From positions 1 through 5,198 of the forward strand of contig CAIXHI010000163.1 in assembly GCA_903919215.1 (NCBI GenBank): a stretch of DNA of 5,198 bases. The letters are read 5' to 3'. The stretch comes from an uncultured Acidimicrobiaceae bacterium (GTDB lineage Bacteria > Actinomycetota > Acidimicrobiia > Acidimicrobiales > Ilumatobacteraceae). The position numbers and the translations under genes are program-made. Numbering within the stretch: position 1 is the stretch's first letter; every line of letters begins with the position of its first letter. Positions 1-5,198 of the stretch are shown piece after piece. The notes under the pieces are model-generated. The model saw only the letters and a program-made list of their open reading frames with translations. It was not told where the DNA came from and made no database searches.

Positions 1-332
1 GCCGCCCCGAGCACGATCTTCAACGTGCCGTCAGCGACCACCTCCAGCACCACGATCCCTAGTGGCATGCCGAGATAGGCGCTGAACGTCAATCGTTTCA
101 CCAGCGCCCGATCGGCGTCCTTGCGCATGAACCACGATTGCCAGCTGGTGGTGATGGCGCTCAAGAGCGTGCTGACCACGACCGCCTTCTCCACCGGGAT
201 GGCGAGGGTCATGATCGGCATCGACAGCAGACCGAAGCCGAAGCCGGCGATGACCTGTACGAACGCCGCCACAGCGACTGCCAAGCCAACGACGATCAGC
301 TGGCCCGTAGTCACGACCAGCGAGTCTGCCAC
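1..332 (-). CDS. TSUP family (TauE/SafE-like) membrane transporter, N-terminal part
   Basis: Partial gene: 110 complete codons are visible and the C-terminus lies beyond the left window edge. The translation begins MADSLVVTTGQLIVVGLAVA and has a first hydrophobic helix at about residues 11-35. This runs into the glycine/phenylalanine-rich signature AGFGFGLLSMPIM (29-41), typical of the TSUP/TauE-SafE (DUF81) family. A second hydrophobic segment lies near 43-62, followed by a charged loop MRKDADRALVKR and another membrane segment (about 80-100). TSUP proteins are inner-membrane carriers, usually of 7-9 helices and about 250 residues. Characterised members move sulfite, sulfoacetate, taurine-related sulfonates or other small organic anions. 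The substrate here cannot be read from the sequence. The GTG at 332 was chosen because it lies 5 nt after the GNAT stop with a weak GAGCGG upstream; a CTG at 341 is a less likely alternative. It appears to be the fourth gene of the minus-strand operon and depends on read-through from upstream. Confidence 0.85.
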   Translation of the reverse strand, partial: MADSLVVTTGQLIVVGLAVAVAAFVQVIAGFGFGLLSMPIMTLAIPVEKAVVVSTLLSAITTSWQSWFMRKDADRALVKRLTFSAYLGMPLGIVVLEVVADGTLKIVLGA

Positions 333-337
333 GCCGC

Positions 338-1012
338 TCAGCGCGACAGCGTGTACGTGCGTTCGTGGCGATCGACTGCGGAGACCCTCCAGCCTTCGGA
401 AAGGTGCGGTCCCATCGCGTCACGGATCGCAAGCCGTGCCGTGAGCGCCTCCGGCGCAGACGCGGCGATCTGCTCGGGTGACACCGGGGGCACGGTGAGA
501 ACGAACTGCTCGCCGAACAACGGACGGGGTCTCTCGAGCTCCCACTGCACCGTGAGGCGGTCCGAAGGCAGCGAACCGTTGATGCCGCCCAGCGACCCGT
601 AGTGGTTCACGTGGTACGAGACACCCAGTGCACCGAGCTTGTTGAGGTTGAGGTGCGCGTTGGTGAGCTGCAACGGATCGAACGTCCAGCGCATGGCCGT
701 GACACCGTTGTCGCTACACCACTCGGCCTGCCGACGCTTCAACTGCTCGCCGAGCCCGGAACGGCGGTACTCGGGGTCGACAGCGATGTAGTGCGAGTGC
801 AGTATGCGAGCGTCGTAGGTGCGAAACCCGAACGCCGAGCCGACCAGCCGGTCTGCGTCGTACGCACCCAGCGCCATTCCACCCTCGTCGATGCAGGCCA
901 CCATCATGTTGACCGAGACGCGCTCGTCCTCGCCACCCCAGATGCGGTCTTCGAACACGGGCAGTTCGGACACCTCGTCGGCGGTGCGCAGCACGCGGAA
1001 CTCGATGGTCAC
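338..1012 (-). CDS. GNAT-family N-acyltransferase (COG3375-like), 224 aa
   Basis: Predicted cytoplasmic acyl-CoA-dependent N-acyltransferase. The GNAT core occupies roughly residues 5-130: strands at 47-58 and 62-70, then HYIAVDPEYRRSGLGEQLKR, which contains the acyl-CoA pyrophosphate-binding R-x-x-G-x-G at 83-88. The following segment, W109-T-F-D-P-L through LNLNKLGA (121-128), and the YG...INGSLPSDRL stretch (138-162) match my memory of the uncharacterised group COG3375 rather than ordinary GNATs. A C-terminal tail of about 60 residues follows. The start is GTG at 1012, overlapping the stop of the upstream enolase gene as GTGA, with GAGG 10 nt upstream; this indicates translational coupling. 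A longer reading frame extends upstream to 1282, but it only shadows the enolase gene. The coupling suggests that it makes or uses the substrate of that enolase. In Geobacillus kaustophilus an NSAR-linked GNAT is a succinyl-CoA:D-amino acid N-succinyltransferase. Whether this protein has that activity is inference. Confidence 0.88.
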   Translation of the reverse strand: MTIEFRVLRTADEVSELPVFEDRIWGGEDERVSVNMMVACIDEGGMALGAYDADRLVGSAFGFRTYDARILHSHYIAVDPEYRRSGLGEQLKRRQAEWCSDNGVTAMRWTFDPLQLTNAHLNLNKLGALGVSYHVNHYGSLGGINGSLPSDRLTVQWELERPRPLFGEQFVLTVPPVSPEQIAASAPEALTARLAIRDAMGPHLSEGWRVSAVDRHERTYTLSR

Positions 1013-2112
1013 GCGCGCACGACCTCGGTCTTGGTAGTGACCTCGTCGAGGAACGGACGGTCGAGCGTGACGCCGGTACCGGCACCCTCCGGTACGGGCA
1101 TGATGCCGTTGGTGGCCTCGAGACGCTGCTCGACGATGTCGCGCGCATACGTACGGCTGGCCGACGCCGTGTCGCCGGGGAACACGAACCCGGGCATGGT
1201 GGCCAGATGGATGTTGAGGGACCGGCCGACGCCGGTCTCCAACATGCCGCCGCACCACATCGGAACGTTGCGGCTGACGCACAGCTCGTGGATCTCACGG
1301 ACGGACTGCACCCCACCGACGCGGGCGACCTTGACGTTGACCACGGAACACGCCTTCATGTCGAGCGCGTCCCGCACGCGAACGGGCGAAGTGAGTGTCT
1401 CGTCGAGGCACAGTTCGGTGCGGATCATCGTCGCCAGTTGCGCATGCTCGACCATGTCGTCCCAGTGCAATGGCTGTTCGATGTAGTGCAGCCCGAACTC
1501 GTCGATGGCACGCAGCGTGTCGACATCGGCGAGCGTGTAGGCCGAGTTGGCATCCACCGTGAGCTCGATGTCGGGGAAGTCGGCACGGACGGCCGACAGC
1601 AGTTCCACGTCCCAGCCCGGCTCGATCTTCAGCTTCACTCGCTTGTATCCCTGCGCGACGTGGCGGGCCACGTTCTCCACGGTCTCGGGGATGGAGCTCA
1701 TCCCCAGACTCGCGCCGACAGGAATCTCGGTGCGGTCGCCACCCAGCAGCGTGCGCAGCGGCACACCAAGTTGGCGCGCATAGCAGTCCCACACGGCAGC
1801 TTCGAGTGCGGACTTCGCCATGGGGTTGCCACGCCAACGTGCCCACCGGGCGCCGAGCTCCGAAGGATGCTCGCAGCCGTGCTGCAGCAGATCCGGGGCG
1901 AAGGCGTGCTGCAGCAGGTGCCAGGCACCCACCGTGCACTCCTCGCGGTAGAACGGGAACGGGTCCATGGTGCCTTCGCCGTATCCCTCCACACCTTGCG
2001 AACGGACGGTGACGATGATCGCCACCTTGCCCTCCTCCGAGGAGAACGACGTCTTGAAGGGCGTCCGATACGGGAGCTCGACGAGCCGCAGCTCGACTTC
2101 ATCAATGCGCAT
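1009..2112 (-). CDS. menC: NSAR/OSBS-subfamily enolase-superfamily enzyme (N-succinylamino acid racemase / o-succinylbenzoate synthase)
   Basis: A 367-residue enzyme, the same size as the Amycolatopsis NSAR (about 368). The N-terminal capping domain (1-125) includes the substrate-loop segment PFKTSFSS (18-25); the rest is the (beta/alpha)7beta barrel. All catalytic positions are visible: the K-x-K pair K160/K162 in VKLKIEPGWD, metal ligands D187 (VDAN), E212 (IEQPL) and D237 (LDET), and the opposite-face lysine K261 in NVKVARVGG. R264 matches Arg266, the second-shell residue that favours racemase activity in the NSAR/OSBS subfamily. WCGGMLETG (286-294) and FPGDTASAS (311-319) are further subfamily hallmarks. 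OSBS dehydrates SHCHC to o-succinylbenzoate in menaquinone synthesis; NSAR racemises N-succinyl amino acids, and many members do both. Automatic pipelines would call this menC, but no other menaquinone gene is in view and a GNAT is coupled to it, so NSAR is the likelier role. ATG at 2112 lies 8 nt after the carboxyltransferase stop, with a weak purine-rich AGAAAG upstream. Confidence 0.93.
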   Translation of the reverse strand: MRIDEVELRLVELPYRTPFKTSFSSEEGKVAIIVTVRSQGVEGYGEGTMDPFPFYREECTVGAWHLLQHAFAPDLLQHGCEHPSELGARWARWRGNPMAKSALEAAVWDCYARQLGVPLRTLLGGDRTEIPVGASLGMSSIPETVENVARHVAQGYKRVKLKIEPGWDVELLSAVRADFPDIELTVDANSAYTLADVDTLRAIDEFGLHYIEQPLHWDDMVEHAQLATMIRTELCLDETLTSPVRVRDALDMKACSVVNVKVARVGGVQSVREIHELCVSRNVPMWCGGMLETGVGRSLNIHLATMPGFVFPGDTASASRTYARDIVEQRLEATNGIMPVPEGAGTGVTLDRPFLDEVTTKTEVVRA

Positions 2113-2120
2113 GATGCTTT

Positions 2121-4025
2121 CTACCAGGTGTCGATGTTGGCCCGCTTTTTCCCGGTGCGTGCGGGAGGAGCGGGGACTGCCTGCAGGATTGCTGAGATCC
2201 AGCGACGCGAATCAACTGGATCGATGACATCATCGATCTCGTAGTGGCTGGCGATGTTGACCGCCTTGCCCACCTGATACATCTTGTCGACCATCTGCTG
2301 GAACGTGCTCTCGCGTTCGTCAGGGTCGGCGATGGCTGCTAACTCGTTGCGGTAGCCCAGCCGCACGGCGCCCTCCAGGCCCATCCCGCCGAACTCGCCG
2401 GTCGGCCAGGCAACACACGCCAACGGGGCCTTCAAGCTGCCACCCATCATCGCCTGGGCGCCGAGGCCATAGCTCTTGCGCAGCACGATGCTGACGATCG
2501 GCACGCTGACATTGGCGCCGGTGACGAACAAACGCGTGCAATGACGCACGAGCGCCGACTTCTCCACCTCGGGGCCGACCATCATCCCGGGTGTGTCGAC
2601 CAGGGTGACGATCGGGATGTCGAACGCGTCGCAGAGTTGCAGGAAGCGTGCGGCCTTGTCGGCGCCATCGCTGTCGATCGCCCCCGCGAGGTGACCGGGG
2701 TTGTTGGCCACCACACCGACGGGTCGGCCTTCCACTCGGGCGAACGCAGTGACCATCCCGAGACCGAACTCGCGACGAAGTTCCAGCACGCTGCCGCTGT
2801 CGAACAGTCGCTGGATCACGGCATGCACGTCGTACGCCCGTTTACGGTCTTCGGGAATCACATGGCGAAGCTCGCGCTGATCGGCGCACACCCAGTCCGA
2901 CTGCTCGCGATTGGTGAAGTAGCTCAGGTACTGCTTGGCGGCGACCACGGCCTCGGCCTCGTCGGCGACAGCGATGTCGACGACACCGTTCACGGTCTGC
3001 ACCGACATCGGCCCGATCTCCGTGGGCTCGAACACACCGAGGCCACCGCCCTCGATCATCGCCGGCCCGCCCATGCCGATGTTGCTGTCAGCAGTGGCGA
3101 TGACCACATCGCAACACCCGAGGATGGCGGCGTTGCCGGCGAAGCAGTAGCCGGCGTTGATGCCCACTAACGGCACCAGACCCGACAACTGGGCGAAGTA
3201 CATGAACGCCAAACAGTCGAGGCCGGTCACCCCCATCGTGTCGGTGTCGCCAGGTCGCCCTCCCCCACCTTCGGTGAAGAACACCACCGGCAGACGCATC
3301 TGCTCCGCGAGTTCGAACAGGCGATCCTTCTTGCGGTGGTTCTGGCCGCCCTGGGTGCCGGCGAGCACGGTGTAGTCGTAACTCATCGCGACCACCGGAT
3401 ATCCGCCCACCTTGCCCAAACCACCCACCATGCCGTCAGCTGGAGTGCGGGCGATGAGATCGTCGAGCGAGTGTCGCCGCCGCTGTGGAGCAATGACGAC
3501 CGGGCCGTATTCCACGAACGAGCCCTCGTCGAGCAAGTCGTTCACGTTCTCGCGAGCGGTACGTCGACCGGTGGAACGGCGCTTGGCGACTGCCTCCGGA
3601 CGCGACTGGTCGAGACCCACCTCGTGGCGCGCCAACGCCTCAGCGAGGTCCGCGCGGATGTGAGTCGGGTTGTCCTGTGCGATGGCCGCAGCCTCGGGAA
3701 CAGTGACCTGACCGGGCCGCATGCGAGCCACGCACGCATGCTCACCCACTGTGTCGCCGACGGTGACGAGCAACTCCACCACCACACCGTCACACGTGGC
3801 CTCGATGGCATGGTGCATCTTCATCGACTCGATGAGCATCAGTTGCTGACCCGTTCGCACCTGATCGCCGAGCCGCGAATCGACCGCCACGATCGTTCCC
3901 TGCATCGGTGCTGTGATGTCGACAGGATCTCCCACGAGGATCGACCGTACAGGACGTTCATGCGACCCACTGATCACATCTACGCCCGGCCCTTCCAAGT
4001 TCGCTAACGTGCCGCAACTCCACAT
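2121..4025 (-). CDS. Biotin-dependent acyl-CoA carboxylase: fused biotinyl carrier domain and carboxyltransferase
   Basis: A 634-residue two-domain protein. Residues 36-102 form a biotinyl/lipoyl carrier domain: ITAPMQGTIVAV, then E66-S-M-K69-M, with K69 the expected biotinylation site. A linker of about 45 residues leads to a full carboxyltransferase (about 147-620), with two crotonase-fold halves. Visible landmarks are the GRRTARENVNDLLDEGSF entry, the GGGGRPGD loop (253-260), AGYCFAGNAAILGCCDVVIA (291-310), GMGGPAMIEGGGLG (317-330), VDTPGMM (476-482) and RKSYGLGAQAMMGG (516-529). The enzyme should move CO2 from carboxybiotin to an acyl-CoA. The YGLGAQAM form and the BCCP-CT order resemble, from memory, the C-terminal half of single-chain (long-chain acyl-CoA type) carboxylases more than PccB. 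The substrate is therefore left open. No biotin carboxylase is in the window. The start is uncertain: ATG 4025 leaves only 32 bp to the divergent gene, and GTG 3977 or GTG 3935 would still keep the whole biotinyl domain. The C-terminus ends near RTGKKRANIDTW. Confidence 0.93.
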   Translation of the reverse strand: MWSCGTLANLEGPGVDVISGSHERPVRSILVGDPVDITAPMQGTIVAVDSRLGDQVRTGQQLMLIESMKMHHAIEATCDGVVVELLVTVGDTVGEHACVARMRPGQVTVPEAAAIAQDNPTHIRADLAEALARHEVGLDQSRPEAVAKRRSTGRRTARENVNDLLDEGSFVEYGPVVIAPQRRRHSLDDLIARTPADGMVGGLGKVGGYPVVAMSYDYTVLAGTQGGQNHRKKDRLFELAEQMRLPVVFFTEGGGGRPGDTDTMGVTGLDCLAFMYFAQLSGLVPLVGINAGYCFAGNAAILGCCDVVIATADSNIGMGGPAMIEGGGLGVFEPTEIGPMSVQTVNGVVDIAVADEAEAVVAAKQYLSYFTNREQSDWVCADQRELRHVIPEDRKRAYDVHAVIQRLFDSGSVLELRREFGLGMVTAFARVEGRPVGVVANNPGHLAGAIDSDGADKAARFLQLCDAFDIPIVTLVDTPGMMVGPEVEKSALVRHCTRLFVTGANVSVPIVSIVLRKSYGLGAQAMMGGSLKAPLACVAWPTGEFGGMGLEGAVRLGYRNELAAIADPDERESTFQQMVDKMYQVGKAVNIASHYEIDDVIDPVDSRRWISAILQAVPAPPARTGKKRANIDTW

Positions 4026-4040
4026 GTCGCCCCAGCGACA
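4025..4040. repeat. Short perfect inverted repeat, TGTCGC-cccA-GCGACA
   Basis: Six-base arms separated by four bases form a perfect palindrome in the middle of the divergent region. It begins on the last base of the ATG (minus strand) assigned to the carboxyltransferase and ends 1 nt before the purine-rich ribosome-binding stretch of the binding protein. It could be a small operator half-site pair or a weak RNA hairpin in the leader. Arms this short can arise by chance over a region of this size, so function is not established. Confidence 0.35.
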
Positions 4041-4057
4041 CAGAAAGAAGCACTCAC
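4026..4057. promoter_or_regulatory. Divergent intergenic region between the two transcription units
   Basis: Only 32 bp separate the ATG chosen for the carboxyltransferase (4025) from the ATG of the binding protein (4058). Two promoters with -10 and -35 boxes do not fit here. Either the carboxyltransferase starts further in (GTG 3977 or 3935), or promoters lie inside the opposing 5' coding ends. A possible -10 for the plus-strand gene is TAACGT at 4004-4009, but I see no convincing -35 for it and no clear sigma70-type pair on the minus strand. A shared regulatory zone of about 3935-4057 is my inference. Confidence 0.45.
4042..4050 (+). promoter_or_regulatory. Probable ribosome-binding site of the binding-protein gene
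   Basis: The purine run AGAAAGAAG sits 7 nt before ATG 4058. It is a weak, A-rich match to the anti-Shine-Dalgarno sequence, but its spacing is right. It supports ATG 4058, which is also the start that gives a proper signal peptide and lipobox. Confidence 0.55.
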
Positions 4058-4852
4058 ATGCGTACCCGACACCTGGCTCTTCTCGCAGCCACCGGCGCCA
4101 TGCTCCTCGCGAGCTGTGGTGACGACAAGAAGTCCTCCGACAGCTCAGGCGGAACGTTGCTGTTCTGCAGCGACATCAGCTACCCGCCCGAGGAGTTCTA
4201 CGACGGCACCACGCCCGTCGGCAGCGACATCGAAATCGGCCAGGAAGTGGCCACCCGCTTGGGCCTCAAGGCCGACTTCGTCAACACCGGCTTCGACGGC
4301 ATCATCCCGGCACTCGTCGGCAAGAAGTGCGACGCCATCATCTCGGGGATGAACGACACTGAAGAGCGAGCCAAGCAGGTCGACTTCGTCGACTACATCA
4401 GCGTCGGTCAGTCGTTCATGGTGCAGAAGGGCAACCCCGCCGGCATCAAGTCGCTCGACGACATCGCTGGCAAGACCGTCTCGGTCGAGGTCGGCACCTC
4501 CAACGCCGACTTCCTCACCACCAAGTCCGACGAGTTCGTCGCCGCTGGCAAGAAGGCCATCGACATCAAGATCTTCCCGAAGGACACCGACGCGGCGAAC
4601 GCGCTGCGCACCAACAAGGTGGACGCCTACTTCGGTGACGCCCCCGTGGTGGCCTACTACGTGAAGACCACGCCCGACGAGTTCGCATTCGGTGGCGAAG
4701 CCATCAACCCGATCACCGTCGGCATCGCCATCCGCAAGGACGACCCGCTCAAGGCCAAGGTCCAGGGCGCGATCGACGCGATGTACGCCGACGGCGCCAT
4801 GCTGAAGATCCTGACCAAGTGGGAAATGGCGACCACGGCCTTGACGAAGTGA
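4058..4852 (+). CDS. Polar amino acid ABC-transporter substrate-binding lipoprotein (SBP family 3)
   Basis: 264 residues, normal for the SBP_bac_3 family. The N-terminus MRTRH plus a hydrophobic stretch ends in the lipobox L17-A-S-C20, so it should be cut before Cys20, lipidated and anchored outside the cytoplasmic membrane. A D/K/S-rich linker (21-32) leads to the two-lobe binding domain, 33-260. By comparison with HisJ and GlnH, ligand contacts are D39 and Y42 (CSDISYPPEEF), R104 (after ISGMNDTEE), which should grip the alpha-carboxylate, and D194 (YFGDAPVV), which should grip the alpha-amino group. FDGIIPALVGKKCDAIISG and VEVGTSNADF are further family signatures. The ligand is a polar or charged amino acid, but the exact one cannot be told; D39 is shared by His-, Arg- and Gln-binding relatives. 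C37 and C91 could form a disulfide. The permease gene follows 7 nt downstream. An ATPase gene is expected beyond the window. It is divergent from the carboxylase operon. Confidence 0.95.
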   Translation: MRTRHLALLAATGAMLLASCGDDKKSSDSSGGTLLFCSDISYPPEEFYDGTTPVGSDIEIGQEVATRLGLKADFVNTGFDGIIPALVGKKCDAIISGMNDTEERAKQVDFVDYISVGQSFMVQKGNPAGIKSLDDIAGKTVSVEVGTSNADFLTTKSDEFVAAGKKAIDIKIFPKDTDAANALRTNKVDAYFGDAPVVAYYVKTTPDEFAFGGEAINPITVGIAIRKDDPLKAKVQGAIDAMYADGAMLKILTKWEMATTALTK

Positions 4853-4859
4853 CGCTGCT

Positions 4860-5198
4860 GTGATCGCAGCGGTGAAGTTCGACTGGTCGGTCTTCTTCGA
4901 CCACATCCTGCCCCCGGACGGCGTCACCCGTGACGCGCTCTATCTCACGTTGGGAATCTCCGTCGTCGCCCAGTTCTTCGGGGTGCTGTTCGGGCTGATC
5001 TCGGCGCTGATGCAGATGTCCAAGTTCAGGATCCTGCGGTTCATGTCCGGCGCGTACGTGTGGTTCTTCCGAGGCACGCCGGTGATCGTCCAGATCTTCT
5101 TCACCTACTACGGTGCCAACCTGTTTCTCGGGTACGACTTGTTCCCGCGCACTGCACACTTCCCGTTCTTCTCGGTGTCGGGTGCAGTGTTGGCGGGA
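4860..5198 (+). CDS. Amino acid ABC-transporter permease (HisM/GlnP type), N-terminal part
   Basis: Partial gene: 113 codons are visible and the right window edge cuts it. The translation starts MIAAVKFDWSVFFDHILPPD, then a long hydrophobic helix (about 26-50, LYLTLGISVVAQFFGVLFGL) and a cytoplasmic loop, MQMSKFRILR. Next comes the family signature WFFRGTPVIVQIFFTYYG (68-85), with the R71-G-T-P motif diagnostic of the polar amino acid permeases. A short extracytoplasmic stretch (86-105) and the beginning of the next helix follow. The EAA loop that docks the ATPase would lie past the edge. The protein should form the inner-membrane channel for the lipoprotein encoded just upstream. The start chosen is GTG 4860, 7 nt after the preceding stop, with a weak GAAG about 10 nt upstream; GTG 4872, four codons later, is an alternative. 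Close spacing indicates co-transcription with the binding protein. Confidence 0.92.
   Translation, partial: MIAAVKFDWSVFFDHILPPDGVTRDALYLTLGISVVAQFFGVLFGLISALMQMSKFRILRFMSGAYVWFFRGTPVIVQIFFTYYGANLFLGYDLFPRTAHFPFFSVSGAVLAG

Noticed and set aside
233..247. Short tandem CCGAAG-like repetition.
   Set aside because: It is simply the codons of the GFGFG motif in the TSUP protein.
338..1282. Long 314-residue minus-strand reading frame including about 90 residues before the GNAT.
   Set aside because: The extra N-terminal part is an arginine- and histidine-rich shadow of the enolase gene in another frame. The GNAT fold begins at GTG 1012 with its own GAGG upstream.
1878..1917. Direct repeat CGTGCTGCAGCAG, two copies 27 bp apart.
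   Set aside because: It encodes two LLQH units nine residues apart (67-70 and 76-79 region) in the enolase capping domain. The in-frame spacing points to protein sequence, not a mobile or regulatory repeat.
1009..2112. Dipeptide epimerase or mandelate racemase identity for the enolase-superfamily gene.
   Set aside because: Dipeptide epimerases carry a D-x-D motif on the eighth strand, whereas this protein has GGMLETG. Mandelate racemase types use a catalytic His where this protein has K261. The length and the IKLKIEPGWD-like and PGDTSAS-like segments fit NSAR/OSBS.
1207..2244. 345-residue plus-strand open frame, and a similar one at 602-1486.
   Set aside because: They lie antisense to the enolase and GNAT genes, whose family motifs are unmistakable. 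Their composition is typical of antisense frames in high-GC DNA and they show no recognisable domain.
2121..4025. Calling the carboxyltransferase pccB or accD outright.
   Set aside because: The fused N-terminal biotinyl domain and the YGLGAQAM segment differ from classical PccB and AccD, and no specificity residue can be assigned confidently by eye.
4145..4927. 260-residue minus-strand open frame.
   Set aside because: It is the antisense shadow of the binding-protein gene, rich in V, D, G and L, with no recognisable domain.

Overview
This is a gene-dense, high-GC window (clearly above 60% by eye) with GTG starts, overlapping or nearly abutting genes, and bacterial-type proteins throughout. 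A high-GC actinobacterium is the best guess. The strongest clue is the enolase-superfamily enzyme, which closely resembles the Amycolatopsis N-succinylamino acid racemase as I remember it. A lineage such as Acidimicrobiia is possible, but that is inference from general composition and gene style. There is no rRNA, tRNA, CRISPR array or insertion sequence in the window.

Layout: two divergent transcription units meet in a 32-bp gap at about 4026-4057. The minus-strand unit reads right to left: (1) a carboxyltransferase with an N-terminal biotinyl (BCCP) domain, 4025-2121; (2) an NSAR/OSBS-type enolase-superfamily enzyme, 2112-1009; (3) a GNAT acyltransferase, 1012-338, whose GTG start overlaps the previous stop (GTGA); (4) the first 110 codons of a TSUP (TauE/SafE-type) membrane transporter, 332-1, cut by the window edge. 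Spacings of 8, -4 and 5 nt make one transcript very likely. The plus-strand unit has a polar amino acid ABC-transporter binding lipoprotein, 4058-4852, followed 7 nt later by the start of its inner-membrane permease, 4860-5198, cut by the right edge. No stretch longer than 300 bases lacks a gene.

How the genes may work together: an NSAR/OSBS enolase next to a GNAT acyltransferase recalls the Geobacillus kaustophilus arrangement, in which a GNAT N-succinylates D-amino acids, NSAR racemises the N-succinyl amino acid, and a hydrolase releases the L-amino acid. Here the pair is flanked by an amino acid importer and a possible exporter, and no other menaquinone gene is visible. I therefore favour amino acid (possibly D-amino acid) uptake and conversion over menaquinone synthesis for the enolase. 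The BCCP-carboxyltransferase needs a biotin carboxylase that is not in the window; its acyl-CoA substrate cannot be read from the sequence. The linkage of all six genes to one pathway is a hypothesis. The individual family calls are solid.
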